The notes: a model not told the origin generated them from the sequence alone. A stretch of DNA of 60,416 nt from an uncultured Pseudomonadota bacterium (GCA_903900265.1 CAIUMM010000084.1:1-60416), one strand, 5' to 3'. Positions 32,968 through 43,943 are shown, counted from the first letter of the stretch. Numbers and translations are program-made.

Positions 32968-33924
32968 GTGCACCCGATCCGCCAGTCACGCCTGCGTATG
33001 TTCCTTGCGGTCGCGCTCTTTGCGGCTGGGACGTCTGCTTGGGCGGGCGCGAAGGAAGACGGCTACGCTGCGCTTGGCGCAAAAAAGTATGAAGAAGCCG
33101 TAAAGTTGCTTGGTCAGGCGCGCGTTCAGAGCCCCGAGGATGTGGAGCTGGGCAACGCGCTCGGAACGGCGCTCTACCGGGCAGGCCGGTACCGCGAGGC
33201 CGAGCAGATCTTCGAAGCGCTCGCGAATCACGCGCCGGACGACGTCGCTGCGGCGCGTGCGCGGTACAACGCAGGAAACGCAGCCTACCGCGGTGGTCGG
33301 CTCGATCAAGCGCTCGCGAACTACCAGCAATCGATGGGCAAAGATCCGCAGTTTGCGGACGCGCAAAAGAACGCCACCGCCGTGCAGAAAGAGATCCAGG
33401 CTCGGCGTAACCAGCCCCCTCCGGAGTCGGAGGACCAGTCTGGGGATCAGGGCGACCAAAGTCAGGACGGTCAGGGCCAGCAAGGCCAGCCCCAGGACGG
33501 TCAGAATGACCCGAACGGTCAAAAGAACGCGGACCAGCAAGCAAAAGACAAGCAACAGGGCGACCAAAACCCGGGCGACCAGAAGCCAGGCGACAAAGGC
33601 GACGAAAAGGGAGACCAGAAAGGGGCGCAGGACCAAGCGGGAAACACCGCTGATCCCAAGTCCAACGCGACGGCTTCCGGAGACGGCACCCGTGAGGCTG
33701 CGGACCCTGCGGAGGCAGGTGATCCGGGCGCGGAAGGCGCGCAGCCTGCCGATGCGGCCACCGCCGAAGCGGGAGAGCCTGGGGACTCTGGCGCTGCCGA
33801 GGACGAAGCCCGCGCTGCGAGCGGGGGAATGTCGCAAGCGGACGCCGCTCGTCTGGTCGACAGCGTCCCCGATGGGAAGCCGCGCGTCGTGGTCGGACAG
33901 GCTTCGGGCGGCAAAGACTGGTAG
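32968..33924 (+). CDS. batC: BatC-like TPR protein with Gln/Asp-rich disordered tail
   Basis: This encodes 318 aa: a signal peptide cleaved after AWA (residue 26) and TPR repeats at about 30-130 (YNAGNAAYRGGRLDQALANY is typical). A long disordered region rich in GDQ, QGQ and Asp/Lys follows, then a short conserved end. This matches BatC of Bat (aerotolerance) operons, which probably assembles in the periplasm with BatA/B/D. The GTG at 32968 is preferred because GGAG lies 5-6 bp upstream and it supplies basic residues to the signal. batD starts directly after its stop. Confidence 0.82.
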   Translation: MHPIRQSRLRMFLAVALFAAGTSAWAGAKEDGYAALGAKKYEEAVKLLGQARVQSPEDVELGNALGTALYRAGRYREAEQIFEALANHAPDDVAAARARYNAGNAAYRGGRLDQALANYQQSMGKDPQFADAQKNATAVQKEIQARRNQPPPESEDQSGDQGDQSQDGQGQQGQPQDGQNDPNGQKNADQQAKDKQQGDQNPGDQKPGDKGDEKGDQKGAQDQAGNTADPKSNATASGDGTREAADPAEAGDPGAEGAQPADAATAEAGEPGDSGAAEDEARAASGGMSQADAARLVDSVPDGKPRVVVGQASGGKDW

Positions 33925-35616
33925 ATGCCGCTGATGCCCTTCGCGCCGATCACCCCGATCCTGTTTCAGCTGTGCAGCACCGCCTTCGCGGCGCAGGTCT
34001 CGCTCCGCGCGGACACGGAGTCGTTCGGCGAGGGCCAGAGCATCGGCCTCGCGCTTACGGTGACGGACACGTCGGTACGAGGCGGCGTTCCTAGCTTTTC
34101 CTTGCCCGAGGGGCTGACCGCGGCCTTTGAAAGTCAGCAACAACAACAGTTGATGCAGAACTTCAACCTCACCACCTCCACGATGTATCGATATACATTG
34201 ACGGCGTTGCGAGCGGGGGATTTTGTGATCCCTGCGTTTGAGGTGGTGACCGCGGCGGGCCGCTTGACCACCACCCCGCTCAACCTTCACGTCGAAGCGC
34301 GCGGTACGTCTACGACCGGCGTGAACGAGCTGACCGGCGAGCTCTCCGAGGCTGCGCAGTGGGTCGGGCAAACCGTGGTGTACCACCTGAGGTTTGCCAC
34401 CGATCGTCAGCTTGCGAACGGCAATTGGGTCCCGCCCGAGGGCAAAGGCTTCGCGCTCGAGTCCGGGATTGAGCCGGTCGCCACCAACTACACGGTGGGG
34501 CAGGGTGACAAGCGAGTCGCGGTGCAAGACTTGTACTTGCCGATTCGGTTTACCGAGGGAGGAACGTTCAAAGTTCCCGGCGGCGCGCTGCAGGCGCAGT
34601 TTGCGGTGGAGCGCAGCCGGCGACGGCGCGGGCAGATGGAGCAGCTGTTTCCCGACCTCGGGATGTTCACCGACGTGCGCTCGGAGATGTTCAGCGCGCC
34701 CTCCATCCCGGTGTCGCTCAAGCAGCCGCCAAAGACCGGGCGTCCGGCAGACTACTCTGGCTTGATCGGTCATTTTTCTCTGAGCTCTCATGTCACGGGC
34801 AGCGCGGACAACGCTCCCGCCGAGGTGAAGGTCGGCGACACGGTCACGCTCGCGTTGGAGCTGACCGGGGACAGTCCCGTCACGGGGCTGAAGCTCCCGC
34901 CGCTCGTGGGGGACGGGTTTCGCGTTTATGACGATCAGCCTGTCGCCACCGGCGTGATCCGCGACGGCAAGCTGGTCACCTCGTCGAGCTTCAAGCGTGC
35001 CGTCGTCCCCGAGCGACCGGGCCCGCTCACCATCCCGCCGGTTTCGATTACCACCTTTGACCCGTCTACCGGTGCGTATGTCGTGCTCTCCAGCGAGGCC
35101 GTCTCGCTCACGGTGGTGGGCGCCGCTGCGACGGCCAGCGTCGCAAGCTTCTCCGCGGGGCCTGCGCCCGTTGCACCCGTTGAACCTACCGATGATCTGC
35201 TCCCGATCCGGCCTTCGCCGGCGTTGACGCCGCCGTGGCCCGGCCTCTGGTCTCTGCTGCTCCTGCTCCCCGGCTTCGCGCTCACCGCGGTGTTTGGTCC
35301 ACAGGTTCTGCTCGCCCGTCGCCCTGCGCGCGTGAAGCAACAGCGGCTTGATTTTTCAGACCTTCCGGAGGACGTACACGCTCGACTGTCCGGTCTGGAG
35401 CAGATCTTTCGAGAGGCGGTCGCTCCCCTGCTGGGGATGGGCGCTGCGGCTGTACATGGAGAGGACCTCGCCAAACTGGGCGTGCACGCGTCGGAGGCCG
35501 AGGTGGTGTACCGATTGATCGAGCGCGCCCGCTACGCCGGGGGGGGCTCGGGCGCCGTGGAGCAAGTGCGTACCCTCGAGGTGGCGCTGCGTGCGTTTGT
35601 GGAGAAACTGAAGTGA
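33925..35616 (+). CDS. batD: BatD-like membrane protein
   Basis: This encodes 563 aa with a Sec signal (cleavage after about residue 22) and several periplasmic immunoglobulin-like beta-domains. Those domains include the BatD-specific RADTESFGEGQSIGLAL start and the GLIGHFSLSS block. One transmembrane helix lies near 435-457 and a cytoplasmic helical tail follows. BatD proteins are linked to aerotolerance and envelope integrity; the biochemistry is unknown. The gene adjoins batC without a gap and ends in a GTGA overlap with batE. Confidence 0.88.
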   Translation: MPLMPFAPITPILFQLCSTAFAAQVSLRADTESFGEGQSIGLALTVTDTSVRGGVPSFSLPEGLTAAFESQQQQQLMQNFNLTTSTMYRYTLTALRAGDFVIPAFEVVTAAGRLTTTPLNLHVEARGTSTTGVNELTGELSEAAQWVGQTVVYHLRFATDRQLANGNWVPPEGKGFALESGIEPVATNYTVGQGDKRVAVQDLYLPIRFTEGGTFKVPGGALQAQFAVERSRRRRGQMEQLFPDLGMFTDVRSEMFSAPSIPVSLKQPPKTGRPADYSGLIGHFSLSSHVTGSADNAPAEVKVGDTVTLALELTGDSPVTGLKLPPLVGDGFRVYDDQPVATGVIRDGKLVTSSSFKRAVVPERPGPLTIPPVSITTFDPSTGAYVVLSSEAVSLTVVGAAATASVASFSAGPAPVAPVEPTDDLLPIRPSPALTPPWPGLWSLLLLLPGFALTAVFGPQVLLARRPARVKQQRLDFSDLPEDVHARLSGLEQIFREAVAPLLGMGAAAVHGEDLAKLGVHASEAEVVYRLIERARYAGGGSGAVEQVRTLEVALRAFVEKLK

Positions 35617-36377
35617 TGCTGGCGATTTACATGCTGGTGCTTCAGGCTCGTGCTGGAGGTTCGGTCGACGACTTCAACACCGCGCTCGCTGGGGGAGACC
35701 TCGTCGCGGCGGACACGGCGATCGACGCGCTGCTCGACGCGGGCGCAACAACGGGAGACGTCTACTACAACCTCGGAAATCTTCGCTATCGTCAGGGGCG
35801 CGTGCCGGAGGCGATGCTCGCGTGGCGCTGTGCGGAAGCGCGGTACCCGCGAGATCCGGATGTGCAGGCAAATCTGGAGTTTGCACGTAGGCAGTTGAAA
35901 GAGCCTTCAGGGGTTGCGCCATCCCATCCCGTGTGGGCGCCTTGGCAGGCCGTGCTGACTCCACCTGAGGGGCAATGGGCCGGCGCGGCTCTGCTTGGAT
36001 TGGGGTGGCTTGTGCTGGCCTTGGGCCTTGGGGGCCCGCTACGCGCGCGTGTGGCCGCGCTGCGCGTCCCCGCGTGGATCGCCGCGGTGCTTGGCATCGT
36101 GATCGGCGCGGGAGCGACGGTGGATGCACGAACGACCGGCATCGGCGTGGTGCTCACCCCAGCTACGGTCACCAGCGATCTGGGGGGAGGTTCGGACCTG
36201 TTTCCGGTGGCTCCGGGCGCGGAGGTGCGCATCCTCGATGCGGGGGGAGGGCAGCTGCTCGTCGGGCTCGCCGATGGGCGTAGCGGGTGGCTGACGTCCG
36301 CGGTGGTCGCGGTGGCGGATCCGGAGGATGGTTGCCGTGTTCGGAAGACGGACGCATCTGTCGTGCCCGCGGGTTAG
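35613..36377 (+). CDS. batE: BatE-like TPR/SH3 membrane protein
   Basis: This encodes 254 aa: an N-terminal signal or anchor, two TPR repeats (about 20-95; VYYNLGNLRYRQGRVPEAML), and two membrane helices (about 125-165). A C-terminal SH3-like domain follows with FPVAPGAEVRILD and GRSGWLTSAVV. This is the BatE plan. The start is GTG at 35613, overlapping the batD stop; ATG at 35616 is the alternative. Confidence 0.83.
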   Translation: MMLAIYMLVLQARAGGSVDDFNTALAGGDLVAADTAIDALLDAGATTGDVYYNLGNLRYRQGRVPEAMLAWRCAEARYPRDPDVQANLEFARRQLKEPSGVAPSHPVWAPWQAVLTPPEGQWAGAALLGLGWLVLALGLGGPLRARVAALRVPAWIAAVLGIVIGAGATVDARTTGIGVVLTPATVTSDLGGGSDLFPVAPGAEVRILDAGGGQLLVGLADGRSGWLTSAVVAVADPEDGCRVRKTDASVVPAG

Positions 36378-36405
36378 TCGTCTGCCGTCTTCGTTCGAGG
36401 TCATC

Positions 36406-36963
36406 ATGCGTCGCTTCATTCCCCTCAGTGTTTGTCTCGCCCTTTTCCTTGCGTTGCCCTCCGCGGGCGTTTGCGGCACCGCCGGCAAGATCAAGAAGCT
36501 CTCCGAGGTCGAGTACAGCCACTACATCGCGCTCCGGCCGTTCATGACCGACGCCGAGAAGGACGCCTGGCTGAAGCTGAAGACCGACGCCGAAAAAGAT
36601 GCGTGGTTGAAAGCAAAGACCTGCTGCATCCCTGAAAAAAGCTTGTGGGACAAGCTGTATCAGTACAACGACGTGGTGCGGCAGCGCATCTTCGATGGCA
36701 AAGTCGATACCGGCTGGTCGAAGGATCAGGTGTTGATGGCGTGGGGCGCTCCCTACGACAAGCGCAAGCTGACCGGTCGTCCGGCCCAGCGGTCCGAGCT
36801 ACTGGTATACCGCTTTGAACGTCACGAAGATGGCGTGGTGCTGGTCTACGAGCCGAAGAGCAAGACCTTGTACAAGGCGATCGGTACGTTCACGCGCTTG
36901 GTCTACATGGATGATGACGTCGTCACCTCCATCGTAGAGAAAGATGGCTGGGTCGAAGAGTAG
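36406..36963 (+). CDS. secreted GWxTD-like protein with internal duplication
   Basis: A 185-aa protein with a clear signal peptide (ending AGVCG). A 12-residue unit DAEKDAWLKxKT occurs twice in tandem (36550-36621). After CC, the segment VDTGWSKDQVLMAWGAP resembles the core of GWxTD-domain proteins. Those proteins occur in Acidobacteria and former Deltaproteobacteria and have unknown function. The start ATG has GAGG 6 bp upstream. It follows batE by 28 bp and may belong to that transcript. Confidence 0.72.
   Translation: MRRFIPLSVCLALFLALPSAGVCGTAGKIKKLSEVEYSHYIALRPFMTDAEKDAWLKLKTDAEKDAWLKAKTCCIPEKSLWDKLYQYNDVVRQRIFDGKVDTGWSKDQVLMAWGAPYDKRKLTGRPAQRSELLVYRFERHEDGVVLVYEPKSKTLYKAIGTFTRLVYMDDDVVTSIVEKDGWVEE
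36550..36621 (+). repeat. in-gene 36-bp tandem duplication
   Basis: Two adjacent 36-bp units (36550-36585 and 36586-36621) encode DAEKDAWLKLKT and DAEKDAWLKAKT. Synonymous differences show that the duplication is not very recent. Confidence 0.9.
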
Positions 36964-37026
36964 CCGGTAGGGCGATCTTTCTGGTACACTCCGGTCTACC
37001 GCACGCCGTCTGGGCATCGAGGTTTC

Positions 37027-38106
37027 ATGCGTTCATTTCAGCTCTCTTTTTCCGCTTTCTCCCAGTACGGCGTGGTGTTCGCTACCGTCGGCGCCTTGCA
37101 GGCGGGTTGCACGATCGACAATGGGTTGAAGGGCTCTTCGGACGCGAACGGCGCCTACAACCCGCCCGATTTGTCGGTCCCGAAGCAAGAAGACGCGATC
37201 ACGCAGGTCACGGTGCCCGCGGTCGACGTGCTCTTTGTCGTCGACAACTCCGGTTCCATGGCAGAAGAGCAACGCTCGCTGCGTGAGAACTTCGCGCTTT
37301 TCATGCAGTACTTTGCCGGTTCCGGTCTCGATTACCACGTCGGCGTGACATCCACGGACTGCGACAGCCCTCGGACCAAGGGCATGCTCATCGAAGATGA
37401 CACGACCGGCACCAAGTTCATCGATGATTCTTTCAGCGCCGCAGACGCCACGCGGAGCTTCCAGCAGCGCGCCAATCTGGGCACCAGCGGCAGCTCCGAC
37501 GAGCGCGGCAAGGATGCGGCTTGGGCTGCGCTGGTCACCAACAGCAGCTCGACCAGCTCCGGCTTCATCCGGGAAGACGCGGATCTCTCGATCATCGTCA
37601 TCTCGGACGAGCGTGACTATAGCCGCGACGTCACCGTCAACGAGTTCTCCAACTGGATGACCGCGCTGAAGCCGAACGGCAACAGCTACTTCTCCTCGGT
37701 GGTCGGCCTCGGAAACAGCTGCATCAACGCCGAGCGCGGCACGGGCTACCTCGAGGTCACCGCAAACGTAGGCGGCATCGAGTGGGACATCTGCTCGTCC
37801 GACTACGCGAGCTTGCTCGACCAGCTTGGTCTGCAGGCGGCCGGCCTGAAGAACGAGTTCTTCTTGTCGCTGGTTCCGGTCGAGGAGTCCATCGAGGTGT
37901 CGGTCACCGAGACCGACGGCACCGACACGGTGTACTCGGCAGGTTCGGACTGGGAATATAGCCAGTCTCGCAACAGCATCTCCTTCAACGAGTACATCCC
38001 GTCGCCGCTCGCGGTGGTGCACATCACCTACGATGTGCTGTCCACTGCGGGGGATCCCAGCGTGGAGGTCACCGACACCGCGACGGGTTCGGACTCGGGA
38101 AGCTGA
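37027..38106 (+). CDS. VWA-domain lipoprotein
   Basis: This encodes 359 aa. Lipobox LQAGC gives Cys28. A von Willebrand factor A domain runs from about 64 to 285 with the metal-site start DVLFVVDNSGSM (67-78), a later IIVISDERD strand and two cysteine pairs. The tail ends in Thr/Asp/Ser/Gly. Such proteins usually bind partners at the cell surface or outer membrane. It lies on the strand of the bat genes and could in principle supply the VWA function missing there, though BatA/B are membrane proteins of another type (speculative). Confidence 0.82.
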   Translation: MRSFQLSFSAFSQYGVVFATVGALQAGCTIDNGLKGSSDANGAYNPPDLSVPKQEDAITQVTVPAVDVLFVVDNSGSMAEEQRSLRENFALFMQYFAGSGLDYHVGVTSTDCDSPRTKGMLIEDDTTGTKFIDDSFSAADATRSFQQRANLGTSGSSDERGKDAAWAALVTNSSSTSSGFIREDADLSIIVISDERDYSRDVTVNEFSNWMTALKPNGNSYFSSVVGLGNSCINAERGTGYLEVTANVGGIEWDICSSDYASLLDQLGLQAAGLKNEFFLSLVPVEESIEVSVTETDGTDTVYSAGSDWEYSQSRNSISFNEYIPSPLAVVHITYDVLSTAGDPSVEVTDTATGSDSGS

Positions 38107-38116
38107 TCGCCGCTTC

Positions 38117-38712
38117 TTAGCGGCTCAAGCCGTCGGCGATCTGCAGGCGGCACGGAGCGCCTGCTGATCCGGTGCACGTGGCTCTCTCCTCGTCGAGGAA
38201 CACCTCGATGCGGTCACCGGCGAGGGCGTTGATGCCTTCGGTCAGCACCGGGCTTCCGGTAAGCACGATGCGACCTTCACCGGCCGTGAGCACGCCTTTT
38301 TCGGCGCGGGCTACACGCTCGCCGCGGGTCACGAGGACGTGTCCGGTCGCGGTGACGACGTCCACGTGGCTGGCGTCTTTATAGACGACCTCGAGCAGGT
38401 CTGCGGTCATCGTCACCGGTCCGCGGGTGACCCGAACGTTGGTGGTGAAGCGCGCGCGGTGGGCTTTGAGGTCCCACTCCGAGCTCGCGGCCTCAATCTG
38501 CAGCGGAGGGGCGCCGTTCTGGGCAGCTGCGCTGGCTTTGACACCCTCTGCGTGGGCGGTTCCGGCAAGCAGCTCCACGCGCGCAGCGGAGGCCGTCCAA
38601 GGCCCTGCGCTGCCGGTCACGCCCGTCAGCACGGTGCCCGGGCCATCCGGGAGCGCGGGCGCCCCGCAGGCCGTCAGAGCCATGAAGGCGCACAGCAGGA
38701 GCGGCTGGGGTT

Positions 38713-38716
<4 letters not shown>
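38117..38716 (-). CDS. LptA/OstA-like periplasmic LPS-transport lipoprotein
   Basis: A protein of about 199 aa. The body is a chain of beta-jellyroll LptA/OstA repeats ([46 protein letters not shown]). The first ATG (38683) would give a very short MALTAC start. The in-frame CTG at 38716 gives a complete lipoprotein signal ([17 protein letters not shown]) and overlaps the pyrG stop as CTGA. I therefore take CTG as the start. It could act as LptC or LptA in moving LPS from LptBFG to the outer membrane; kdsB and pyrG upstream agree with an LPS operon. Confidence 0.77.
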
Positions 38717-40371
<1,655 letters not shown>

Positions 40372-40437
40372 GGGGATCCTGATGTCGAAGGTTCGAATTG
40401 GGGAAACTGCGGCTGGCGAAGTCGATAACCGAAGGAA

Positions 40438-41148
40438 CTAAAGAGGTTTCCAGAGGGTGCGCATGTGTTCGAGGTCTTCTGGAGTGTCTACCGCGGGTCG
40501 TGCGTGTTGTACCTGCGCGACGTGCATCGAGTACCCAGCCTCTAACCAGCGCAGCTGCTCGAGAGACTCCGCTCGCTCGAGCGTAGACTGCGGGAGCGCA
40601 GCGAGCGCCTGCAATACGTCGGGCTGAAAGCCGTAGACGCCGAGATGAAGCAGCCACGGACCGTCGATGGGGATCGCCGATCGGGAAAAGTAGAGCGCCG
40701 CTTGATCGCTGCGCACGACGACCTTCACGCGGGAGCGCACCGTGGCGTCGCCGTGTAACGGAGTCGCGGCGGTGGCGATCGCGTGTCCGGCGCGCACTGC
40801 ATCGGCGACAGCGCTGATCGTCTCCGGGTCAATCAGCGGCTCGTCGCCCTGCACGTTGAGCACGAGGCTCTCCCAGCCCAACAGGCGCGCTGCTTGAGCG
40901 ACGCGATCGGTGCCACTCGCGCAGTCCCCGGTCATCACCGCTTCACCGCCGGCAAGCTCCACCGCCGCCGCGATCTTCGCATCGTCGGTCGCGACCACGA
41001 CGCGCGTGACGTTGGAGCGCACGGCTCGCTCCCAGGTGCGTACGATCATCGGCGCGCCGTGGATGTCGGCCAAGGCCTTGGCCGGTAGCCGCGTGCTCCC
41101 GATTCGTGCGGGGAGGACGGCGAGCACAGGGAGAGAGGCACCGGGCAT
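40438..41148 (-). CDS. kdsB: 3-deoxy-manno-octulosonate cytidylyltransferase
   Basis: Activates Kdo as CMP-Kdo for attachment to lipid A. The 236 aa begin with LAVLPARIGSTRLPAKAL, a nucleotide-binding loop, and contain VVVATDD, NVQGDEPLIDPE, YFSRSAIPI and HLGVYGFQ. The ATG at 41148 is preferred because GGAG lies 5 bp upstream; an ATG at 41190 is also in frame. It lies upstream of pyrG (66-bp gap) and probably shares its transcript. Confidence 0.93.
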   Translation of the reverse strand: MPGASLPVLAVLPARIGSTRLPAKALADIHGAPMIVRTWERAVRSNVTRVVVATDDAKIAAAVELAGGEAVMTGDCASGTDRVAQAARLLGWESLVLNVQGDEPLIDPETISAVADAVRAGHAIATAATPLHGDATVRSRVKVVVRSDQAALYFSRSAIPIDGPWLLHLGVYGFQPDVLQALAALPQSTLERAESLEQLRWLEAGYSMHVAQVQHARPAVDTPEDLEHMRTLWKPL

Positions 41149-41271
41149 ACGCGCTCCGGGCGGGTTCGGGAAAGTCTCGACCGCCGCCATCGCCGAATCA
41201 CACGCGGGCGAGCCGATGTCCAGATTTTTTGTGAATCAGTCCCCGTCGGAGTGGAGCGACCCGCATTTGCT

Positions 41272-41314
41272 CCCCAAAAACACCAAAACCGGCGGTCCCC
41301 GAGAGGACCACCGG
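41272..41314 (-). terminator. rho-independent terminator of the rplM-rpsI operon
   Basis: Read on the minus strand, a 10-bp stem (arms at plus 41289-41298 and 41305-41314, one G-T pair) with a 6-nt loop is followed by two U-rich runs (plus 41272-41288). It begins 30 bp after the rpsI stop. This is the best terminator in the window. Confidence 0.8.
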
Positions 41315-41343
41315 CGTTGGCGACCGGTAGAACCGGAAGCGGC

Positions 41344-41742
41344 TTAGCGCTTGGAGAACTGGAAGCGCTTGCGTGCGCCGGGCTGACCGTACTTCTTACG
41401 CTCGACCTTACGGTCGTCGCGGCGAAGGAAGCCAGCGCGCTTCAGCTCGGTGCGATCGGTGGGGTTCGCGGCGACGAGAGCGCGCGCGATGCCCATGCGG
41501 ATCGCCTGAGCCTGACCGCTCTTGCCACCACCGCGGACGGTGATGATGACGTCGTAGCGTTCAGCGGCCGAGACGAGGTTGAGCGACTGCTTCACGACCA
41601 TGCGCAGGGTGGGGCGCACGAAGTAGTGCTCCATCTCGCGGGTGTTGATCGTGAACTTGCCGGTGCCGGGGCGAAGGAAGATGCGCGCGGCAGAAGTCTT
41701 GCGACGGCCGGTGGCACAGTACTGGGTAAGGGGCTTGGCCAT
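41344..41742 (-). CDS. rpsI: 30S ribosomal protein S9
   Basis: A 132-aa small-subunit protein whose C-terminal tail reaches the P-site tRNA. Signatures are QYCATGRRKTSAARIFLRPG at the start, GGGKSGQAQAIRMGIARAL in the middle and the basic end KKYGQPGARKRFQFSKR. It follows rplM by 9 bp, the near-universal order. A strong terminator follows. Confidence 0.97.
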   Translation of the reverse strand: MAKPLTQYCATGRRKTSAARIFLRPGTGKFTINTREMEHYFVRPTLRMVVKQSLNLVSAAERYDVIITVRGGGKSGQAQAIRMGIARALVAANPTDRTELKRAGFLRRDDRKVERKKYGQPGARKRFQFSKR

Positions 41743-41751
41743 GGAGCTATC

Positions 41752-42204
41752 TCAGACGTAGGAGGGGAGGGGAGTGGGGGACTGGGCGGCGTGCGGGTGC
41801 TCGCTGCCGGCGTAGATCTTGAGCTTCGAGAGCTGAGCGCGGCCCAGACGGTTCTGGGGGAGCATGCCCCATACCGCGTCTTCCATCACGCGCGTGGGAT
41901 TGGTCTTGAGGACGTCCTTCGCGGTGATCGAGCGGAGGCCGCCCTTGAAACCAGAGTAGTTGTGGTACTTCTTCTGGTCGAGCTTGCGACCGGTGAAGAC
42001 CACTTTCTCTGCATTGACGACGATGACGAAGTCACCGGTGTCGATGTGGCGGGTGTACGAGGGCTTGTGCTTGCCCGTCAGAACCTGCGAGATTCGGGTG
42101 GCGAGACGGCCAACGGTCATACCCGCGGCGTCAACGATGAACCACGCGCGCTGCACTTCGGCAGTGGCGGTGGAGTGGGTAGTCCAGGTGTGATGGTCGG
42201 TCAT
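41752..42204 (-). CDS. rplM: 50S ribosomal protein L13
   Basis: A 150-aa early-assembly protein of the large subunit. Motifs are AWFIVDAAGMTVGRLATRIS, KHKPSYTRHIDTGDFVIVVN, KKYHNYSGF and VWGMLPQNRLGR. The ATG at 42204 has GGTGA 6 bp upstream and is preferred to the GTG at 42213. First gene of the rplM-rpsI operon; it may autoregulate translation as in other bacteria, but no leader structure was identified. Confidence 0.96.
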   Translation of the reverse strand: MTDHHTWTTHSTATAEVQRAWFIVDAAGMTVGRLATRISQVLTGKHKPSYTRHIDTGDFVIVVNAEKVVFTGRKLDQKKYHNYSGFKGGLRSITAKDVLKTNPTRVMEDAVWGMLPQNRLGRAQLSKLKIYAGSEHPHAAQSPTPLPSYV

Positions 42205-42309
42205 AAAGTTCACCAGAGAGAGTGCGTGCCATTGGTGGCCACGGAGTAGCCGGCGCAGAGCCCACGCCGTCTATCGGGAGTGGCGCGAGGCGTCAAGGGG
42301 CGAGGCGGG

Positions 42310-43827
42310 CTACTTCTGCGCGGCGGCGTCTTTCTTGGGCGCCACGTACACGCTCTCGGCGCCCAGATCGCGCTTGGCGCAGTAGATGTCGGCGGTCCCG
42401 CTGCGGCCGTCTGACCATACGCTGACAAAGTCCTTTCCAACAAGGTTGGCCGAGGCATTTACCGCGTAGGAGCTGCCCGGTTCGTTGCTGTTCACGCGTA
42501 GGTCATCCGAGTTCCAGTTCGTGCCGCCGTCGCCCGAGTAGTTGTAACGAAGGTCGTTGAAACCTACGTTTCCCTTGTCTTCGCGGTAGTCCTGCCAGAC
42601 GATGTAGATGTTCTCGTTCCCGACCGCGATCTGCGGGTAGTAGGACTGAGATTCGCCGTCTGCGTCCGTGTCGACGCGAACTTCTTCGCTTGAAAATTCG
42701 CCGTTGTCCGGCGCATACGTGCGCTCATAAATGTCGTAGCCGCCCGAGCGTGCGTCCTGCCAGGCCACGTAGACGAGGCCATTCTTCGTCGCGATGGCGG
42801 GATGCAAGGAGTCCGCTTCGCCTTCAGGATCGGACTCGACGCGGACGGCGTCCGCCGACCAGCTCGCGCCCATGTCGGTGCTGACGTTGAGGAAGATGTC
42901 CCGTGCGCCGTTGCGCTCGTCATACCAGGTCACGGCGGTCATCGACCCGTCGATCACGAGGCGGGGCTCAAAGCTGTTGCTCGCGCCGGCCTCGTCGCCG
43001 GCGTCCAGCCTCGTCTCGTTGCCGAACGATTCGCCGCCGTCGGTGCTGACGCTCGCGTAGATGTCATTGCCGCCCCCGCGGGAGTCCTCCCACGCGACGA
43101 CCACGCCCGCGTCGCTGGCCCCGATCGTCGGCCACGCCGAGTAGGCGCTGCCTGCGTCGTCGTCGTCGGCGCGGCTCGCGTTCCGGAGCCAGGTGCGCCC
43201 GCGGTCGTGGCTGGCCTGGACGTAGATGTCGTAGGCGCCGTCGCGGTTGTCAAACCAGGCCACGTAAATGTCGTCGCCGACCGCCGCGGCGCGGGGGCCG
43301 AGGCTCATCGCCGTGCCATCGACGTCGCCGTCCAGCAGGATGTCGTCTTCGGTGAAGCTCTGGCCGCCATCCGTAGAGACCGCGGCGTAGATGTTGTGGT
43401 TTGCGAGCTCGCCGTCGCGCTCGTCTTCCCAGGTGACGTACACGTTTTTGCCCGCGCACGCGACGTCCGGCGCGGTCGCTTCGGCGTCCCCGTGATTGAT
43501 GGCGATGTCGGAGGTCAGCCAGGTTTTGCCGCCGTCGTCGGAGACGTTGAACCAGATGCCGGCGTGGCGACCGCGATCCTCCTCCCACACGACGTTCAGT
43601 ACGCCGTCTTCGGTGAGGCAGGTGCGCGGGGCCGAAGCTTCGCTGCTGTCTCCCTTTCCAGGGTGGTCGATCCGCGTGTCTTCGGTGGGAGGCGTGGTGC
43701 CTCCGCCGCCGGTGCACCCGAGCGTCGGTGCGCTGATTGCAGCAACGAGGAGCGCGAACCTCGCGGGGCGGTGCAGGCGCGTCGAGAGAGCGAACGTGGA
43801 GCGGAGGACGGGGTGAGCTTCAAACAT
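42310..43827 (-). CDS. BNR/sialidase-like beta-propeller lipoprotein
   Basis: This encodes 505 aa. A long basic N-region, hydrophobic core and lipobox TLGC (Cys38) mark a lipoprotein. After a short Gly/Thr/Pro linker there are about seven propeller blades. Each has a BNR Asp-box such as SDDGGKTW, STDGGQSF, SHDRGRTW or STDGGESF, followed by VYVTWEDERDG-type strands. Catalytic sialidase residues are not evident, so binding rather than hydrolysis is likelier. AGGA lies 8 bp before the ATG. It is monocistronic as far as can be seen. Confidence 0.85.
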   Translation of the reverse strand: MFEAHPVLRSTFALSTRLHRPARFALLVAAISAPTLGCTGGGGTTPPTEDTRIDHPGKGDSSEASAPRTCLTEDGVLNVVWEEDRGRHAGIWFNVSDDGGKTWLTSDIAINHGDAEATAPDVACAGKNVYVTWEDERDGELANHNIYAAVSTDGGQSFTEDDILLDGDVDGTAMSLGPRAAAVGDDIYVAWFDNRDGAYDIYVQASHDRGRTWLRNASRADDDDAGSAYSAWPTIGASDAGVVVAWEDSRGGGNDIYASVSTDGGESFGNETRLDAGDEAGASNSFEPRLVIDGSMTAVTWYDERNGARDIFLNVSTDMGASWSADAVRVESDPEGEADSLHPAIATKNGLVYVAWQDARSGGYDIYERTYAPDNGEFSSEEVRVDTDADGESQSYYPQIAVGNENIYIVWQDYREDKGNVGFNDLRYNYSGDGGTNWNSDDLRVNSNEPGSSYAVNASANLVGKDFVSVWSDGRSGTADIYCAKRDLGAESVYVAPKKDAAAQK

Positions 43828-43943
43828 GACGCCATCCTATCTCATCCCCGGGTTGACGCGAAGGCCGGAACACGTAAAGGGGCGGGGCGAAATATCGCCG
43901 CAAGAAGCGGCTACGCGAGCCCGATGTCGGGCGAAGGATCGTG

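Noticed and set aside
32986..35340. A 784-codon open frame on the minus strand opposite batC and batD
   Set aside because: Composition is Arg/Leu-rich without domains, and the plus strand encodes clear BatC and BatD with signal peptides. It is a high-GC shadow frame.
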